64,000 nt of DNA from Pseudomonadota bacterium (lineage in GTDB: Bacteria; Pseudomonadota; Gammaproteobacteria; Burkholderiales; Rhodocyclaceae), in the NCBI GenBank assembly GCA_018241725.1, contig JAFEDI010000067.1:1-64000 (forward strand). The letters are read 5' to 3'. Positions 34,429-42,370 of the stretch are shown one piece after another. The notes under the pieces were generated by a model. The model was not told where the DNA came from. It did no database searches and saw nothing but the letters and a program-made list of their open reading frames with translations. The position numbers and the translations under genes were made by a program. Position 1 is the first letter of the stretch. Every line of letters starts with the position of its first letter.

Positions 34429-35406
34429 GTGGAAAATACGGCCTCGCCCTACTCCTGCCGATGCGGCCCACCCATGACGCCCGAAGATCTCGTCCAGCAA
34501 CTCGAAGCCACCGGTGATTACAAGGTGCTGCGCCGCTTCGAGCCGCTCGATTGCTACGCCCCGCTCGATGATGTCGATCCCCAGCAGCTGCGGATCGCGA
34601 TGGTCATCGATACCGAGACCACCGGCTTCGAGAAGGACCGGGACAAGATCATCGACCTCGGCTACGTGCTGGCCGAGTTCAATCCGAAGACGGGCCTGAT
34701 TCACCGCATCGTCGAGCGGTACAGCGGCTTCGAGGATCCCGGTTTTCCGATCCCGCCGGAGATCACCGATATCACGGGCATCCAGGATGCCGACGTGGCG
34801 GGTCAGGCGCTGGACGATGCCCGGGTGGAAGCCGCGATTGGCCGGGCGGCCATCGTCATTGCTCACAACGCCTCCTTCGACCGGGGCTTCCTGGAGAGGC
34901 GTTTCCCGTCGTTCGCCAACAAGTGGTGGGCCTGCTCGTTGCGGGAGGCCCCGTGGTCAGAGATGAACACCGGGTCGTCCAAGCTTGAATGGCTGGCCTA
35001 CAAGCTGGGGGGCGTGTTTTACGGTGCACACCGGGCCTTGATCGACGCGGAGGTGCTGCTGTTTCTCCTCACCCAGGCGGGACCGAACGGCCGCACGATC
35101 CTCTCCCACATTCTCGAAAGCAGTGGCCGGCGAACCTACTGCGTGTGGGCCGAGGGCGCGCCCTTCGAGATGAAGGACATCCTCAAGAAGGACAAGGGCT
35201 ATGCCTGGAGCGACGGCGCCAGTCCCGAGAAGCCCATCAAGGCCTGGTACAAGGCCGGGGTCATCGATCTGGAGGCGGAGCTCCGGATGCTGGGCACGGA
35301 GATCTACGGTCGCTCGGCGCGGGTGACGGTGGATACGCTCACTGGCCGCGAGCGCTACACCGACCGTTACCAGGCTCGTCAGAAGATGGAGGTTGTAACG
35401 TCTTGA
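34429..35406 (+). CDS. DEDDh 3'-5' exonuclease (DnaQ-like)
   Basis: A protein of about 325 residues (GTG at 34429; ATG at 34474 is an alternative). The exonuclease motifs are all present: Exo I VIDTETTGFEKDRDKIIDLG (about 60-79), Exo II HNASFDRGFLE (about 146-156) and Exo III HRALIDAEVL with the catalytic His (about 202-211). The C-terminal third (about 240-325) has no recognised domain. The nuclease is free-standing, not a polymerase subunit. Its place in an accessory region suggests a role in phage or plasmid interference or DNA repair, which is not proven. Confidence 0.88.
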   Translation: MENTASPYSCRCGPPMTPEDLVQQLEATGDYKVLRRFEPLDCYAPLDDVDPQQLRIAMVIDTETTGFEKDRDKIIDLGYVLAEFNPKTGLIHRIVERYSGFEDPGFPIPPEITDITGIQDADVAGQALDDARVEAAIGRAAIVIAHNASFDRGFLERRFPSFANKWWACSLREAPWSEMNTGSSKLEWLAYKLGGVFYGAHRALIDAEVLLFLLTQAGPNGRTILSHILESSGRRTYCVWAEGAPFEMKDILKKDKGYAWSDGASPEKPIKAWYKAGVIDLEAELRMLGTEIYGRSARVTVDTLTGRERYTDRYQARQKMEVVTS

Positions 35407-35670
35407 GCGTTCGAGCCGGACGGTATGGACTGAACCCTCGTAACTGCCAATGGGAGTGTGTCCATGCCGATACGGCTGCGCGCCCTACCCCGGACATCTG
35501 AAGTAAATAATTCGGCGTGATTGCCTTCCTGAATGGCATTCGCTAGGATTGCCCTCGGAGTTTGGCATTCAAGCCCTCTGTTGTGCCAGTCGGCCTTTCA
35601 GCTGCTGGTTCCGCCCGGTGTCTTTTCAGGCTACGGCGGTCTTTCCCTTATTCATATGGAGAGGCCCGCT
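35407..35670. other. Intergenic stretch without a recognisable gene
   Basis: No ORF with a ribosome binding site was found. The last 20 bases before the next gene contain its GGAGAG site. Two partly similar stretches, TGGCATTCGCTAGGATTGCC and GTTTGGCATTCAAG, lie near 35532-35575 and may be promoter or relic sequence. Confidence 0.4.
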
Positions 35671-36042
35671 ATGGCCAAAAGTATCGCCCTCGCCCGTTCT
35701 TCTGCCTTTCGTGAGCAAGCTGGTCGCTGCATCTATTGCGGAGCGCCGATGTGGTCGCATTCGCCTCAAGAGTACGCCAAGGCACGTGGGATCAGCCTGG
35801 CGGATGCCCGTCGATTCCAAGCCACCGCCGAGCACCTTAAAGCTCGCAGCGAAGGTGGGAGCAACAGTCGGCGCAATATCGTGGCGGCCTGCTTTTTCTG
35901 CAACCAGAAACGGCACCGGCGCAAAGCGGCGCCGGCTCCCGACGCGTATCAAGCGTTGGTTCAGGGGCGCATTGCGCATGGGAAATGGCACCCTGCTCAC
36001 CTTCACGGCAAGGTGCTGAGCCAAGCACACCTGAAAACCTAA
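35671..36042 (+). CDS. HNH endonuclease
   Basis: A 123-residue HNH nuclease. The start MAKSIALARSSAFREQ follows GGAGAG. A zinc-knuckle pair is formed by CIYCGAP (about 19-25) and CFFCNQKRH (about 76-84). The HNH core is in ATAEHLKARSEGGSNSRRN, with His, Asn and the distal Cys/His. The gene is intact, unlike the two decayed copies of it that follow at 36841 and 37238. Its target is unknown; small solitary HNH proteins of this type occur in phages and mobile islands. Confidence 0.82.
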   Translation: MAKSIALARSSAFREQAGRCIYCGAPMWSHSPQEYAKARGISLADARRFQATAEHLKARSEGGSNSRRNIVAACFFCNQKRHRRKAAPAPDAYQALVQGRIAHGKWHPAHLHGKVLSQAHLKT

Positions 36043-36164
36043 AGTGTGCCGCAAAACAAGGCCAAGCCTTGGTTGAAATCGGCCACGCGGTCCAGCGTGA
36101 CCGAAGATCTGCTTCCTGCCCTAAGATACGATCACTTCGCCCCAACCCTACCTTTGGTCTTCCC

Positions 36165-36818
36165 TTAGTCGACAAAGCCAAGTTTGGCGGGGGTTAGCTT
36201 CACTGGGCCAACGTCAAAATGTACGTCGTTGTCCGTAGTAGTCGATTTACCTTTGAGGGCACGTGCTGAAACGGTGATGGGCTTCTTCGGCTGTTGAAAG
36301 TACAGCATCTGTTCTTCCCGATTGAAGGTCACCTTACCGTCTAGAACCGCATCTAATGCAGCAGTAGCGCCATCCTTAACACCCGTGGAATATGAACGTC
36401 GAGCAACCTCTTCCAGCAAGTCTTGCAGCACCTCTACAGTAAGATCGAACGCAGCTCCTGGCCTAGAGGGCATTGGCACATTCAAGTTAAAGGTCTCTTG
36501 AAGCTGCGCGGCACGCTTGCGCAGCGTCTGAGAAGAGCCTCGCATCATAGCTTTCTCGATCAGGTCGACCTTCCCACGATTCATTGAGCACTCCTTGTTG
36601 GATTCGATAAATGCCGCAGCGTCCCGTATCCCTTGAGATAGGTCCCCATTGCCAAAGCGCCTTAGAATTACGATCGATTTGGCATCAAGCGTGACGTTCT
36701 TTCGATGCATCGGCTCAGCAGTATCTGGCTTTCGGCCCGCTCCCTGCCTCGCCCCCCCATGACTCGTTTTTGTTTTCACAAAACGCCTGTTAATGACTTT
36801 TTTTGATTGTATGCGCAT
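36165..36818 (-). CDS. Hypothetical protein with ribbon-helix-helix-like N-terminal region
   Basis: A 217-residue protein. Near the N-terminus is a basic GGARQGAGRKPD motif often seen at the start of phage and plasmid DNA-binding proteins, followed by KNVTLDAKSIVILRRFGNGD and LSQGIRDAAAFI (about 42-75), which fit a ribbon-helix-helix or short helical DNA-binding pattern. The rest, including RPGAAFDLTVEVLQDLLEEV, is unassigned. It is convergent with the HNH gene. A fragment of its C-terminal part recurs at 37346-37443 next to an HNH fragment. Confidence 0.65.
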   Translation of the reverse strand: MRIQSKKVINRRFVKTKTSHGGARQGAGRKPDTAEPMHRKNVTLDAKSIVILRRFGNGDLSQGIRDAAAFIESNKECSMNRGKVDLIEKAMMRGSSQTLRKRAAQLQETFNLNVPMPSRPGAAFDLTVEVLQDLLEEVARRSYSTGVKDGATAALDAVLDGKVTFNREEQMLYFQQPKKPITVSARALKGKSTTTDNDVHFDVGPVKLTPAKLGFVD

Positions 36819-36840
36819 TCATTCAAAAATCCAAGGCAAC

Positions 36841-37080
36841 ACTTGTTACGAAGCGCCGATGCGGTCAAATTAGCCCGAAGAGTATGCGCAAGCACATAGG
36901 ACCGGCCTGCCAGATGCCCTCCGGTTCCAAGTCACCGCAGAGCACCTCAAGGCACTCAGTGAGGGTGGAGAGACAGTCGGCACAATATCCTGGCCGCCTG
37001 CCTTTTCTGTAACCAGGCGCGGCATCAGCGTAAAGCAGCACCGTCCCCTGACGCGTATCAAGCATTGGTTCACGGACGCA
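36841..37080 (+). pseudogene. Decayed copy 1 of the HNH endonuclease gene
   Basis: The DNA aligns along its length with 35730-35970 of the intact HNH gene. Shared blocks include GCGCCGATG, GAGCACCT, CAGTCGGC, GGCCTGC and GACGCGTATCAAGC. Small indels break the reading frame, for example inside the segment equal to SRRNIVAACFF. It is a clear pseudogene left by duplication. Confidence 0.85.
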
Positions 37081-37237
37081 CTACATGTGGCTTTTGGGCA
37101 GAATCAGGGTGGTACGTGTGTGGTCGCGTAGCGATCAGTCCGAGAGGATAGCGGCGCTGTTACGGGGCACGGCCAGCGATCCGGGACGCTCTGCGGCGGA
37201 TAATCGGCTGTTTGTCGAAGCGGTGCTGTGGATTGTC

Positions 37238-37345
37238 CGGACAGGTAGCACCTCAAAGCCCGCAGCGAAGGGGGGGAGCAACAGTCGGCGCAATATCGTG
37301 GCGGCCTGCCTTTTCTGTAACCAGAAGAGGCACCAGCGTAAAGCC
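37238..37345 (+). pseudogene. Decayed copy 2 of the HNH endonuclease gene (core only)
   Basis: About 105 bp nearly identical to the HNH core of the intact gene, from the segment encoding HLKARSEGGSNSRRN to CNQKRHRRKA (35828-35930). The N-terminal part is missing and replaced by unrelated sequence. It is fused at its right edge to a fragment of the 36165 gene, so the original HNH/RHH-like order is roughly kept. Confidence 0.85.
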
Positions 37346-37443
37346 ACCTGTAACCCCCCTGGAATACGAGCGTCGAGCAACTTCCTCCAGTAGCTCTTGC
37401 CGCACCTCTACAGTAAGGTCGAACGCGGCGCCGGGTTGCCTTG
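37346..37443 (-). pseudogene. Fragment of the 36165-type gene
   Basis: The minus strand encodes GAAFDLTVEVRQELLEEVAR, matching GAAFDLTVEVLQDLLEEVAR of the intact protein at 36165-36818. Only about 100 bp survive. Together with the HNH fragment on its left it shows that a block holding both genes was duplicated and then decayed. Confidence 0.85.
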
Positions 37444-37579
37444 TGCCCTTCTTGGCTGTGTAGCCACTATGCAAAATATCGTCAATTTGGTGGATGCCCT
37501 CGGTATATCTTACTAATATCGAATAGCCGGGCTGTCGATGACTTCGGAGGTAATTACCACGTCTACAAGGGAGGTCTCC

Positions 37580-38719
37580 ATGTTCATGAACAAAGCAGTG
37601 GGTAGATTGTCTGTTCTCGGCGCCGTTGCAGTGACCATGCTCAACGGTTGCGCCAACAATATCCCCAAGGGCTCGCTGTCTTATTTCCTGCCCAAGGCAG
37701 AGACAACGCTCACGGTGACTCAAACGCTGACCTGCAATGCTACGGGGGACGCGTTGTTACAGGTGGTCACCTTCAATCCGTCGACGGTCTATTCCAGCGA
37801 CATCCACCGCTACAAGACGATCACCCCTAGTAGCATTTCGAGTTCGGTGAGCGATGCAGACGTCTCGTTCACCTTCACGGACGATGGCCGCTTGAGCGGC
37901 GTCAACACGTCAACGACCGGCCAGGGGGGCACCATCGTCAAGAACGCGCTTGCGGTGGCCAAAGTGGCGGGCCTTGCCCCGGCGCACGTGCCGCCAGCCA
38001 TGAATGCAAAGGCAGCCTGCACGACGATCGGCGTGCTCGCCCCAAAGACCAAGGCCGACGGGCCGCCGCCTTCGGTCACGATCACCTACGTGCGCAGTTT
38101 TGAGTTTGACATGTCGACTGGGGCGATCCAACTCAAAGATGGTGACACGGTCGGTCAGGCATTCGAGTCGGAGTTTGGCACAACCTTTACGAGCAATACC
38201 TACTTCCGTGCCTTGAAGTCCAACATTCCAAAGCTGGGATTCGACGTGGCGTTCGTCAAAAGCACCAAGAGAGACGCGCCCAACTGGGCAGGCGGAGACT
38301 CCACCGATCTGGTCCTCCCGCTAAACGCCCTAGCTGCCGTTCACTTGGAGATCCGCGGTCTGAAGGACGACTTGACCGGGGGTAACCGCGAACCCATCTG
38401 GAGCGGCGAGGTACTCGTGCCGCTGACCAACGACGCCGATTTAATCAAAGTTCCCATCCCCAAGCCGACTTTCTTCGGGCAGCGCAAGTTCTCGCTCGCG
38501 CTGGCCCCCAACGGCTCGATCACCAAGATCGGCTACGTGTCCACAGGCGCATCGGACTCGGCCGATGCGTTAGGTATCATCGGTAGCGCCGTCCTAGCGT
38601 CCCCCAAAGAACTGACCACCGCTCAGCAGGCCGCCGCGCTACAGGCGCAGGCAGACCTGATCTTTCAGCAGCAACGACTGGCTAACTGCCAGGCCAAGCC
38701 AGAAAGCTGCACCAAGTAA
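37580..38719 (+). CDS. Putative lipoprotein of unknown function
   Basis: A 379-residue protein. The start MFMNKAVGRLSV follows AAGGGAGG. The signal peptide ends in the lipobox VTMLNGCAN, so Cys 25 or so should be lipidated. The mature chain is Thr/Ser-rich with many beta stretches and no recognised domain; the tail TAQQAAALQAQADLIFQQQR could be a short helix. It is followed 40 bp later by a trypsin-like protease gene with its own strong ribosome binding site, so the two are likely co-expressed. It may be a partner or substrate of that protease, which is inference. Confidence 0.75.
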   Translation: MFMNKAVGRLSVLGAVAVTMLNGCANNIPKGSLSYFLPKAETTLTVTQTLTCNATGDALLQVVTFNPSTVYSSDIHRYKTITPSSISSSVSDADVSFTFTDDGRLSGVNTSTTGQGGTIVKNALAVAKVAGLAPAHVPPAMNAKAACTTIGVLAPKTKADGPPPSVTITYVRSFEFDMSTGAIQLKDGDTVGQAFESEFGTTFTSNTYFRALKSNIPKLGFDVAFVKSTKRDAPNWAGGDSTDLVLPLNALAAVHLEIRGLKDDLTGGNREPIWSGEVLVPLTNDADLIKVPIPKPTFFGQRKFSLALAPNGSITKIGYVSTGASDSADALGIIGSAVLASPKELTTAQQAAALQAQADLIFQQQRLANCQAKPESCTK

Positions 38720-38759
38720 CTAATGGGTTGGCAATTATGTAGAGACCGGAGGAGGGTAC

Positions 38760-40244
38760 ATGCTCAACCGTCTTATTGCATTTTCTCTGCTGTCTGTCTG
38801 CGCAGGTCTGGCCCCTGCGCAGACAGACAGCACGCCAACTCCAGGCATGCTGCGCGCGCGCAAGCTCACGTCTGAGGAAGCCAAGAACGCCGTACTGCAG
38901 ACAAGGAGCGACACGGTGGCTCAGCTCCGACGCATGGGCGGCAGGTTCATCCAAGAGGCCAAGAAGCTGGGAACTCTGGCACCCAGTGTGTTCTTGGAGC
39001 GTATGGCCATTGCACCTCCGGTGGGGCCATCTACCATTGCACCGGTGAAGTTGGGCACACCTCCGCCAACCCCGTCCATCAACACATACAAAGGCAATGG
39101 GGCGACCACAGCGCATCCTGCAGTAGCGTTGCTGCTCGCGCGCGAGGACGGCAGCGATCTCTACCGAGCGGCTTGTTCGGGCACTTTGATCCGTCAGAAC
39201 GTTGTGCTGACGGCAGCCCACTGCATGTGCTATAGCGCCTACCCGCAGGACAACCCAGACAACGGCGCTCAGTGCGTAAACGGTGCGCCAGGCAAGCCGA
39301 AGTCCCCCATGGTCAAGCCCGACCGCTGGAAGGTGTTCTTCCAGCATGCGGGCCTGAGGGACGTCAAGCAGGTCATCATCAATGAGCGGTACACTTTCAG
39401 CGGTGCAGCCATACGCGACGACTTGGCCTTACTGGTGCTCGACAAGCCGGTCACCGAGATCGACCCGCCAACCTTTCCGGGGGCGGTGGAGGCAGTAACC
39501 TCCTTCGGCCCCGGCGAAATTGTCGGCTACGGCTACAGTGCAATGCAGGGCGACAACGGTCTTGCACTGCCGCAGCTCTTGCAGCCCGGCATCAAAGGGG
39601 TCGGGCGGGTGACGTCGGGCATCTGCACTAACCTGACCTACCTAGAGCCGGCAGCGAGCCTGTGCTCAACCTATGCCCCCATGCAGAACGGATCGGCAGC
39701 AACGGTCTGCGAGGGCGACTCCGGTGGGCCTTTATGGCAACCCACTGGAGCAGGTACCGAGATCGGCGTGACATCGGGCATCAGCACAACCGACTGCACG
39801 ATCGTCCCCACCATCGGCTTCCAGATGGCCACAACCTTTCGTCGCCACAACACTTGGATCAGTGAGCAGCTCAATTCCGTCCCTGGCTCCGATGTGAAAG
39901 GCATCCTACCCGCCTTTGGCGATAACCTAATTCCTGTAGCCGACCGACGCAACATCGGCACCTTCAACGAAGCCGGCAACTACAAGTCAGGGCCTATCAC
40001 CAGCGAGGCGGAGAGCAATATCTTGGCCACTATGAATTCCTCGGGCAACATCCTTAGCTTTTCCGTTGTCGAAGTAGGCGGCAAGGTGCTCTGTAAGGGC
40101 ATCGCAGGCCTGAGTGCCAACGTTCCCAATGTCAATCTCTGCTGGGCCACGGTGAAGGTGGGCACCAAGTACCAGATCGTCGCGAAGGGAGAAAGCAGCC
40201 AATTCCTTCAATACGTGGTCTCTAGGCGCCCCATGACAAAGTGA
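38760..40244 (+). CDS. Secreted trypsin-like serine protease
   Basis: A 494-residue S1-family protease. The start follows GGAGGAGGG. The signal peptide is MLNRLIAFSLLSVCAGLAPAQ. The catalytic triad is visible: His in VVLTAAHCMC (about 152-161), Asp in RDDLALLVLDKP (about 220-231) and Ser in CEGDSGGPLWQPTG (about 318-331). A pro-region of about 110 residues precedes the protease domain, and about 130 residues of unknown fold follow it. It should act outside the cytoplasm. It belongs to an exported-protein cluster with the lipoprotein upstream and an endonuclease I gene downstream. Confidence 0.88.
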   Translation: MLNRLIAFSLLSVCAGLAPAQTDSTPTPGMLRARKLTSEEAKNAVLQTRSDTVAQLRRMGGRFIQEAKKLGTLAPSVFLERMAIAPPVGPSTIAPVKLGTPPPTPSINTYKGNGATTAHPAVALLLAREDGSDLYRAACSGTLIRQNVVLTAAHCMCYSAYPQDNPDNGAQCVNGAPGKPKSPMVKPDRWKVFFQHAGLRDVKQVIINERYTFSGAAIRDDLALLVLDKPVTEIDPPTFPGAVEAVTSFGPGEIVGYGYSAMQGDNGLALPQLLQPGIKGVGRVTSGICTNLTYLEPAASLCSTYAPMQNGSAATVCEGDSGGPLWQPTGAGTEIGVTSGISTTDCTIVPTIGFQMATTFRRHNTWISEQLNSVPGSDVKGILPAFGDNLIPVADRRNIGTFNEAGNYKSGPITSEAESNILATMNSSGNILSFSVVEVGGKVLCKGIAGLSANVPNVNLCWATVKVGTKYQIVAKGESSQFLQYVVSRRPMTK

Positions 40245-40340
40245 GCACGATACGCCAGCACCTTCACACTTTCATTCGTACGCGTGTAAAGCCCCGGGCT
40301 CGCGTCCGTCACTATCCGGGGCGCCACCAGGAGAAACACC

Positions 40341-40424
40341 ATGCACGCACAACTTGAAAACGCCCCCAGCAAGTCCGGCAATCCGTCCGGCCCTGGCCGT
40401 GGCAACAATCCACCGCGCAAGTAA
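40341..40424 (+). CDS. Candidate 27-residue basic peptide
   Basis: A short ORF MHAQLENAPSKSGNPSGPGR followed by GNNPPRK and stop, with an excellent CAGGAGAAACACC ribosome binding site. It is rich in Gly, Pro, Asn and basic residues, so likely unstructured. It lies 96 bp behind the protease gene. Too short for a family call; its composition and good start signal make it more likely real than chance. No other clear gene exists in 40245-40560. Confidence 0.45.
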   Translation: MHAQLENAPSKSGNPSGPGRGNNPPRK

Positions 40425-40560
40425 TTCAAGCCGGCAGGAAGGCGATGCGTCCTCGCCCGCCTTCCCCTATGCGCTTGTCCCCCCCTCCCCCGAGGGCGTC
40501 GCCAAGACTCCGTTACTGCCGCAGCTCGCGGCCAAACACGGTAACGACAAGTAGCGAGGC

Positions 40561-41358
40561 CTACGAGCAAATCGCCTTCAGCTTGACCGGATCGGTCACG
40601 AACGGATTGCCGCTCCCCTGCCAGCGCACGATCCGGGCGTTTCGCTCGCGCTCCCAGGCGTCCACCGGGTAGGTCTTGGCCCAGGCGCACATCAGCTTCT
40701 TATCCGCTGCGCTCATTTTGAGGCCATAGGCCTGGTACATGTAGAGCGTGATCCGGGCGGCCCGGCCCCGCACTTCCTCGCGGGGCTGAACACGCTTGCC
40801 CTTGAAGTCGACGATGGTCTGGCACGCGCCGTACATCATGGAGCGCTCCCGCGTCCAGGCGCTGTACGCGAAGTTGTTGCGATCGCCATTCACCTCGCCC
40901 ACGGCGGGCACGAGGTTGTTCAGATCGCCCTCGGCTTTCTGGAAGACCGGGTCGGTGTCCGTGCAGTTCTTTCGCCCGCCGTCCTGCCAGCACTGTCGCT
41001 GGTGCCCCAGCACCCATGCCGGGACGACGTGCTCCCATTCGATCCGACCAGCACGCAGCGCATTCTTGCGGGGCGTATAGCCGCAGCTGTCGAAGCGCAC
41101 CACGGTGCTGACATAGCGGCAGCCGCAGTAGAAGTCCTCCTCAAGCCCCTCGAAAACCTGCGGGAGGATCTTCTTGGCGTTGGCAAAATCCCGATAACCG
41201 ACGGTGCGTGTGTTGTTGACCAGGGTGGACGCCTGAGGCGCAGGGGACCCCTGGGCAGTGACCGGTGCCGAGTTGGACGTAACGGACGGGGAGTGAGAAG
41301 TATTGGCTGCGTGGCAGCCTGCCAGCACGCTGGCAATCATGAAGACTATGTGACGCAT
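40561..41358 (-). CDS. Exported endonuclease I family nuclease (lipoprotein)
   Basis: A 265-residue nuclease of the EndA/endonuclease I family. The start MRHIVFMIASVLAGCHA gives a signal peptide with lipobox LAGC. The catalytic beta-beta-alpha metal region is RIEWEHVVPAWVLGHQRQCW (about 108-127) with the following DLNNLVPAVGEVNGDRNNF, typical of EndA. It would cut DNA at the cell surface or in the periplasm. The first 75 codons and a short tail of an upstream regulator gene recur as a truncated copy at 42150-42407. Confidence 0.88.
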   Translation of the reverse strand: MRHIVFMIASVLAGCHAANTSHSPSVTSNSAPVTAQGSPAPQASTLVNNTRTVGYRDFANAKKILPQVFEGLEEDFYCGCRYVSTVVRFDSCGYTPRKNALRAGRIEWEHVVPAWVLGHQRQCWQDGGRKNCTDTDPVFQKAEGDLNNLVPAVGEVNGDRNNFAYSAWTRERSMMYGACQTIVDFKGKRVQPREEVRGRAARITLYMYQAYGLKMSAADKKLMCAWAKTYPVDAWERERNARIVRWQGSGNPFVTDPVKLKAICS

Positions 41359-41811
41359 CCCAGAGAGTTTAACCGCAGCTTGCCCAGGATCCTCCCGGTT
41401 GGCAGTAACTTCCATGATCAATACAAAGTATTAAGAGGAGTCAAGGGGGATGTGCGTCCTTTTTAATAACAACCGCTACCTGATCCGGCCTGCTCCCCAC
41501 TGGCTACGCTGTTCAATAAGACAGACCATGGTCACTGTCCGTAGAGGGTATTCAGCTCGCGGGCTGCTTGTGGGATCGAGCTGACCATGTTCTTGGCAGT
41601 GGAGTACTAACGGTGTAACTTGCAAGCTGAAGGTCATCAACCACTGCGTTGAACCAAAGTGAGCCTGTAACGATGCTGTGCGCTGAATGACGGCACATTG
41701 TCAGCTATAGCTTGATTTCAGACTTGGTGCTGCGAGACTCGCATCAAGCACAATGCGCAGCAGCAGACTCAATTTCAGCTCTTTGTCTATTTACACTTTA
41801 AGGGTTCAAAA

Positions 41812-42090
41812 ATGTCACCCAAAAAATCAAATTCAGTTCTTGATAATGCACGCAAAGACGCACAAAGAGCTGCCGATTTTTATCAATCAATTGTTGATCA
41901 GCAAATTGATTACTCTAGGGCGCTTCTCGTGTGCGAACACTTCGGAAAGGACGGCACTGGGTATAAGAAATGGCTTGATCGCTCGATTCAACACCTAGAA
42001 AACTCGCGAAACAAATTAGATGAATTAATGGATAAATATTTGGCCCTTGGTGGACTAGTCCCAATCTTCGTTCACTCCCGGCACTTTTGA
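41812..42090 (+). CDS. Hypothetical small protein in an AT-rich islet
   Basis: A 92-residue protein starting MSPKKSNSVLDNARKDAQRA. It is highly charged and helical, with EHFGKDGTGYKKWLDRSIQH and LENSRNKLDELMDKYLALGG suggesting a coiled coil. No family was recognised and no clear Shine-Dalgarno sequence is seen (AAGGGTTCAAA is weak). Base composition differs strongly from the flanks. It is the only gene-like feature between the two endonuclease-gene repeats. Confidence 0.5.
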   Translation: MSPKKSNSVLDNARKDAQRAADFYQSIVDQQIDYSRALLVCEHFGKDGTGYKKWLDRSIQHLENSRNKLDELMDKYLALGGLVPIFVHSRHF

Positions 42091-42149
42091 ATTTCGCGTA
42101 GTGTTTTAACTCTTCTAAGAGACGCAATAATTTTCTGCTTGCAAGGAAA

Positions 42150-42370
42150 TAGAAGTGTTCCTCGAAAACCTGCGGGAGAACCTTCTTGGCGTTGGCAAAA
42201 TCCCGATGACCGACGGTGCGTGTGTTGTTGACTAGGGCGGACGCCGGAGGCACAGGGGCTTCCTGAGCAGTAACCGGCGCCGAGCTGGACGTAACGGACG
42301 GGGAGTGAGAAGTATTGGCTGCGTGGCAGCCGGCCAGCACGCTGGCAATCAACAAGACGAAGTGACGCAT
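42150..42370 (-). pseudogene. Truncated copy of the endonuclease I gene
   Basis: The minus strand begins MRHFVLLIASVLAGCHAANT and continues through VNNTRTVGHRDFANAKKVLP and QVFEE, paralleling the first 75 or so residues of the intact nuclease at 40561. The nuclease domain is missing; the frame then runs into unrelated AT-rich sequence. The start overlaps the 3' end of the cupin/HTH regulator gene by about 21 bp, which probably shows the original gene order. Confidence 0.85.
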
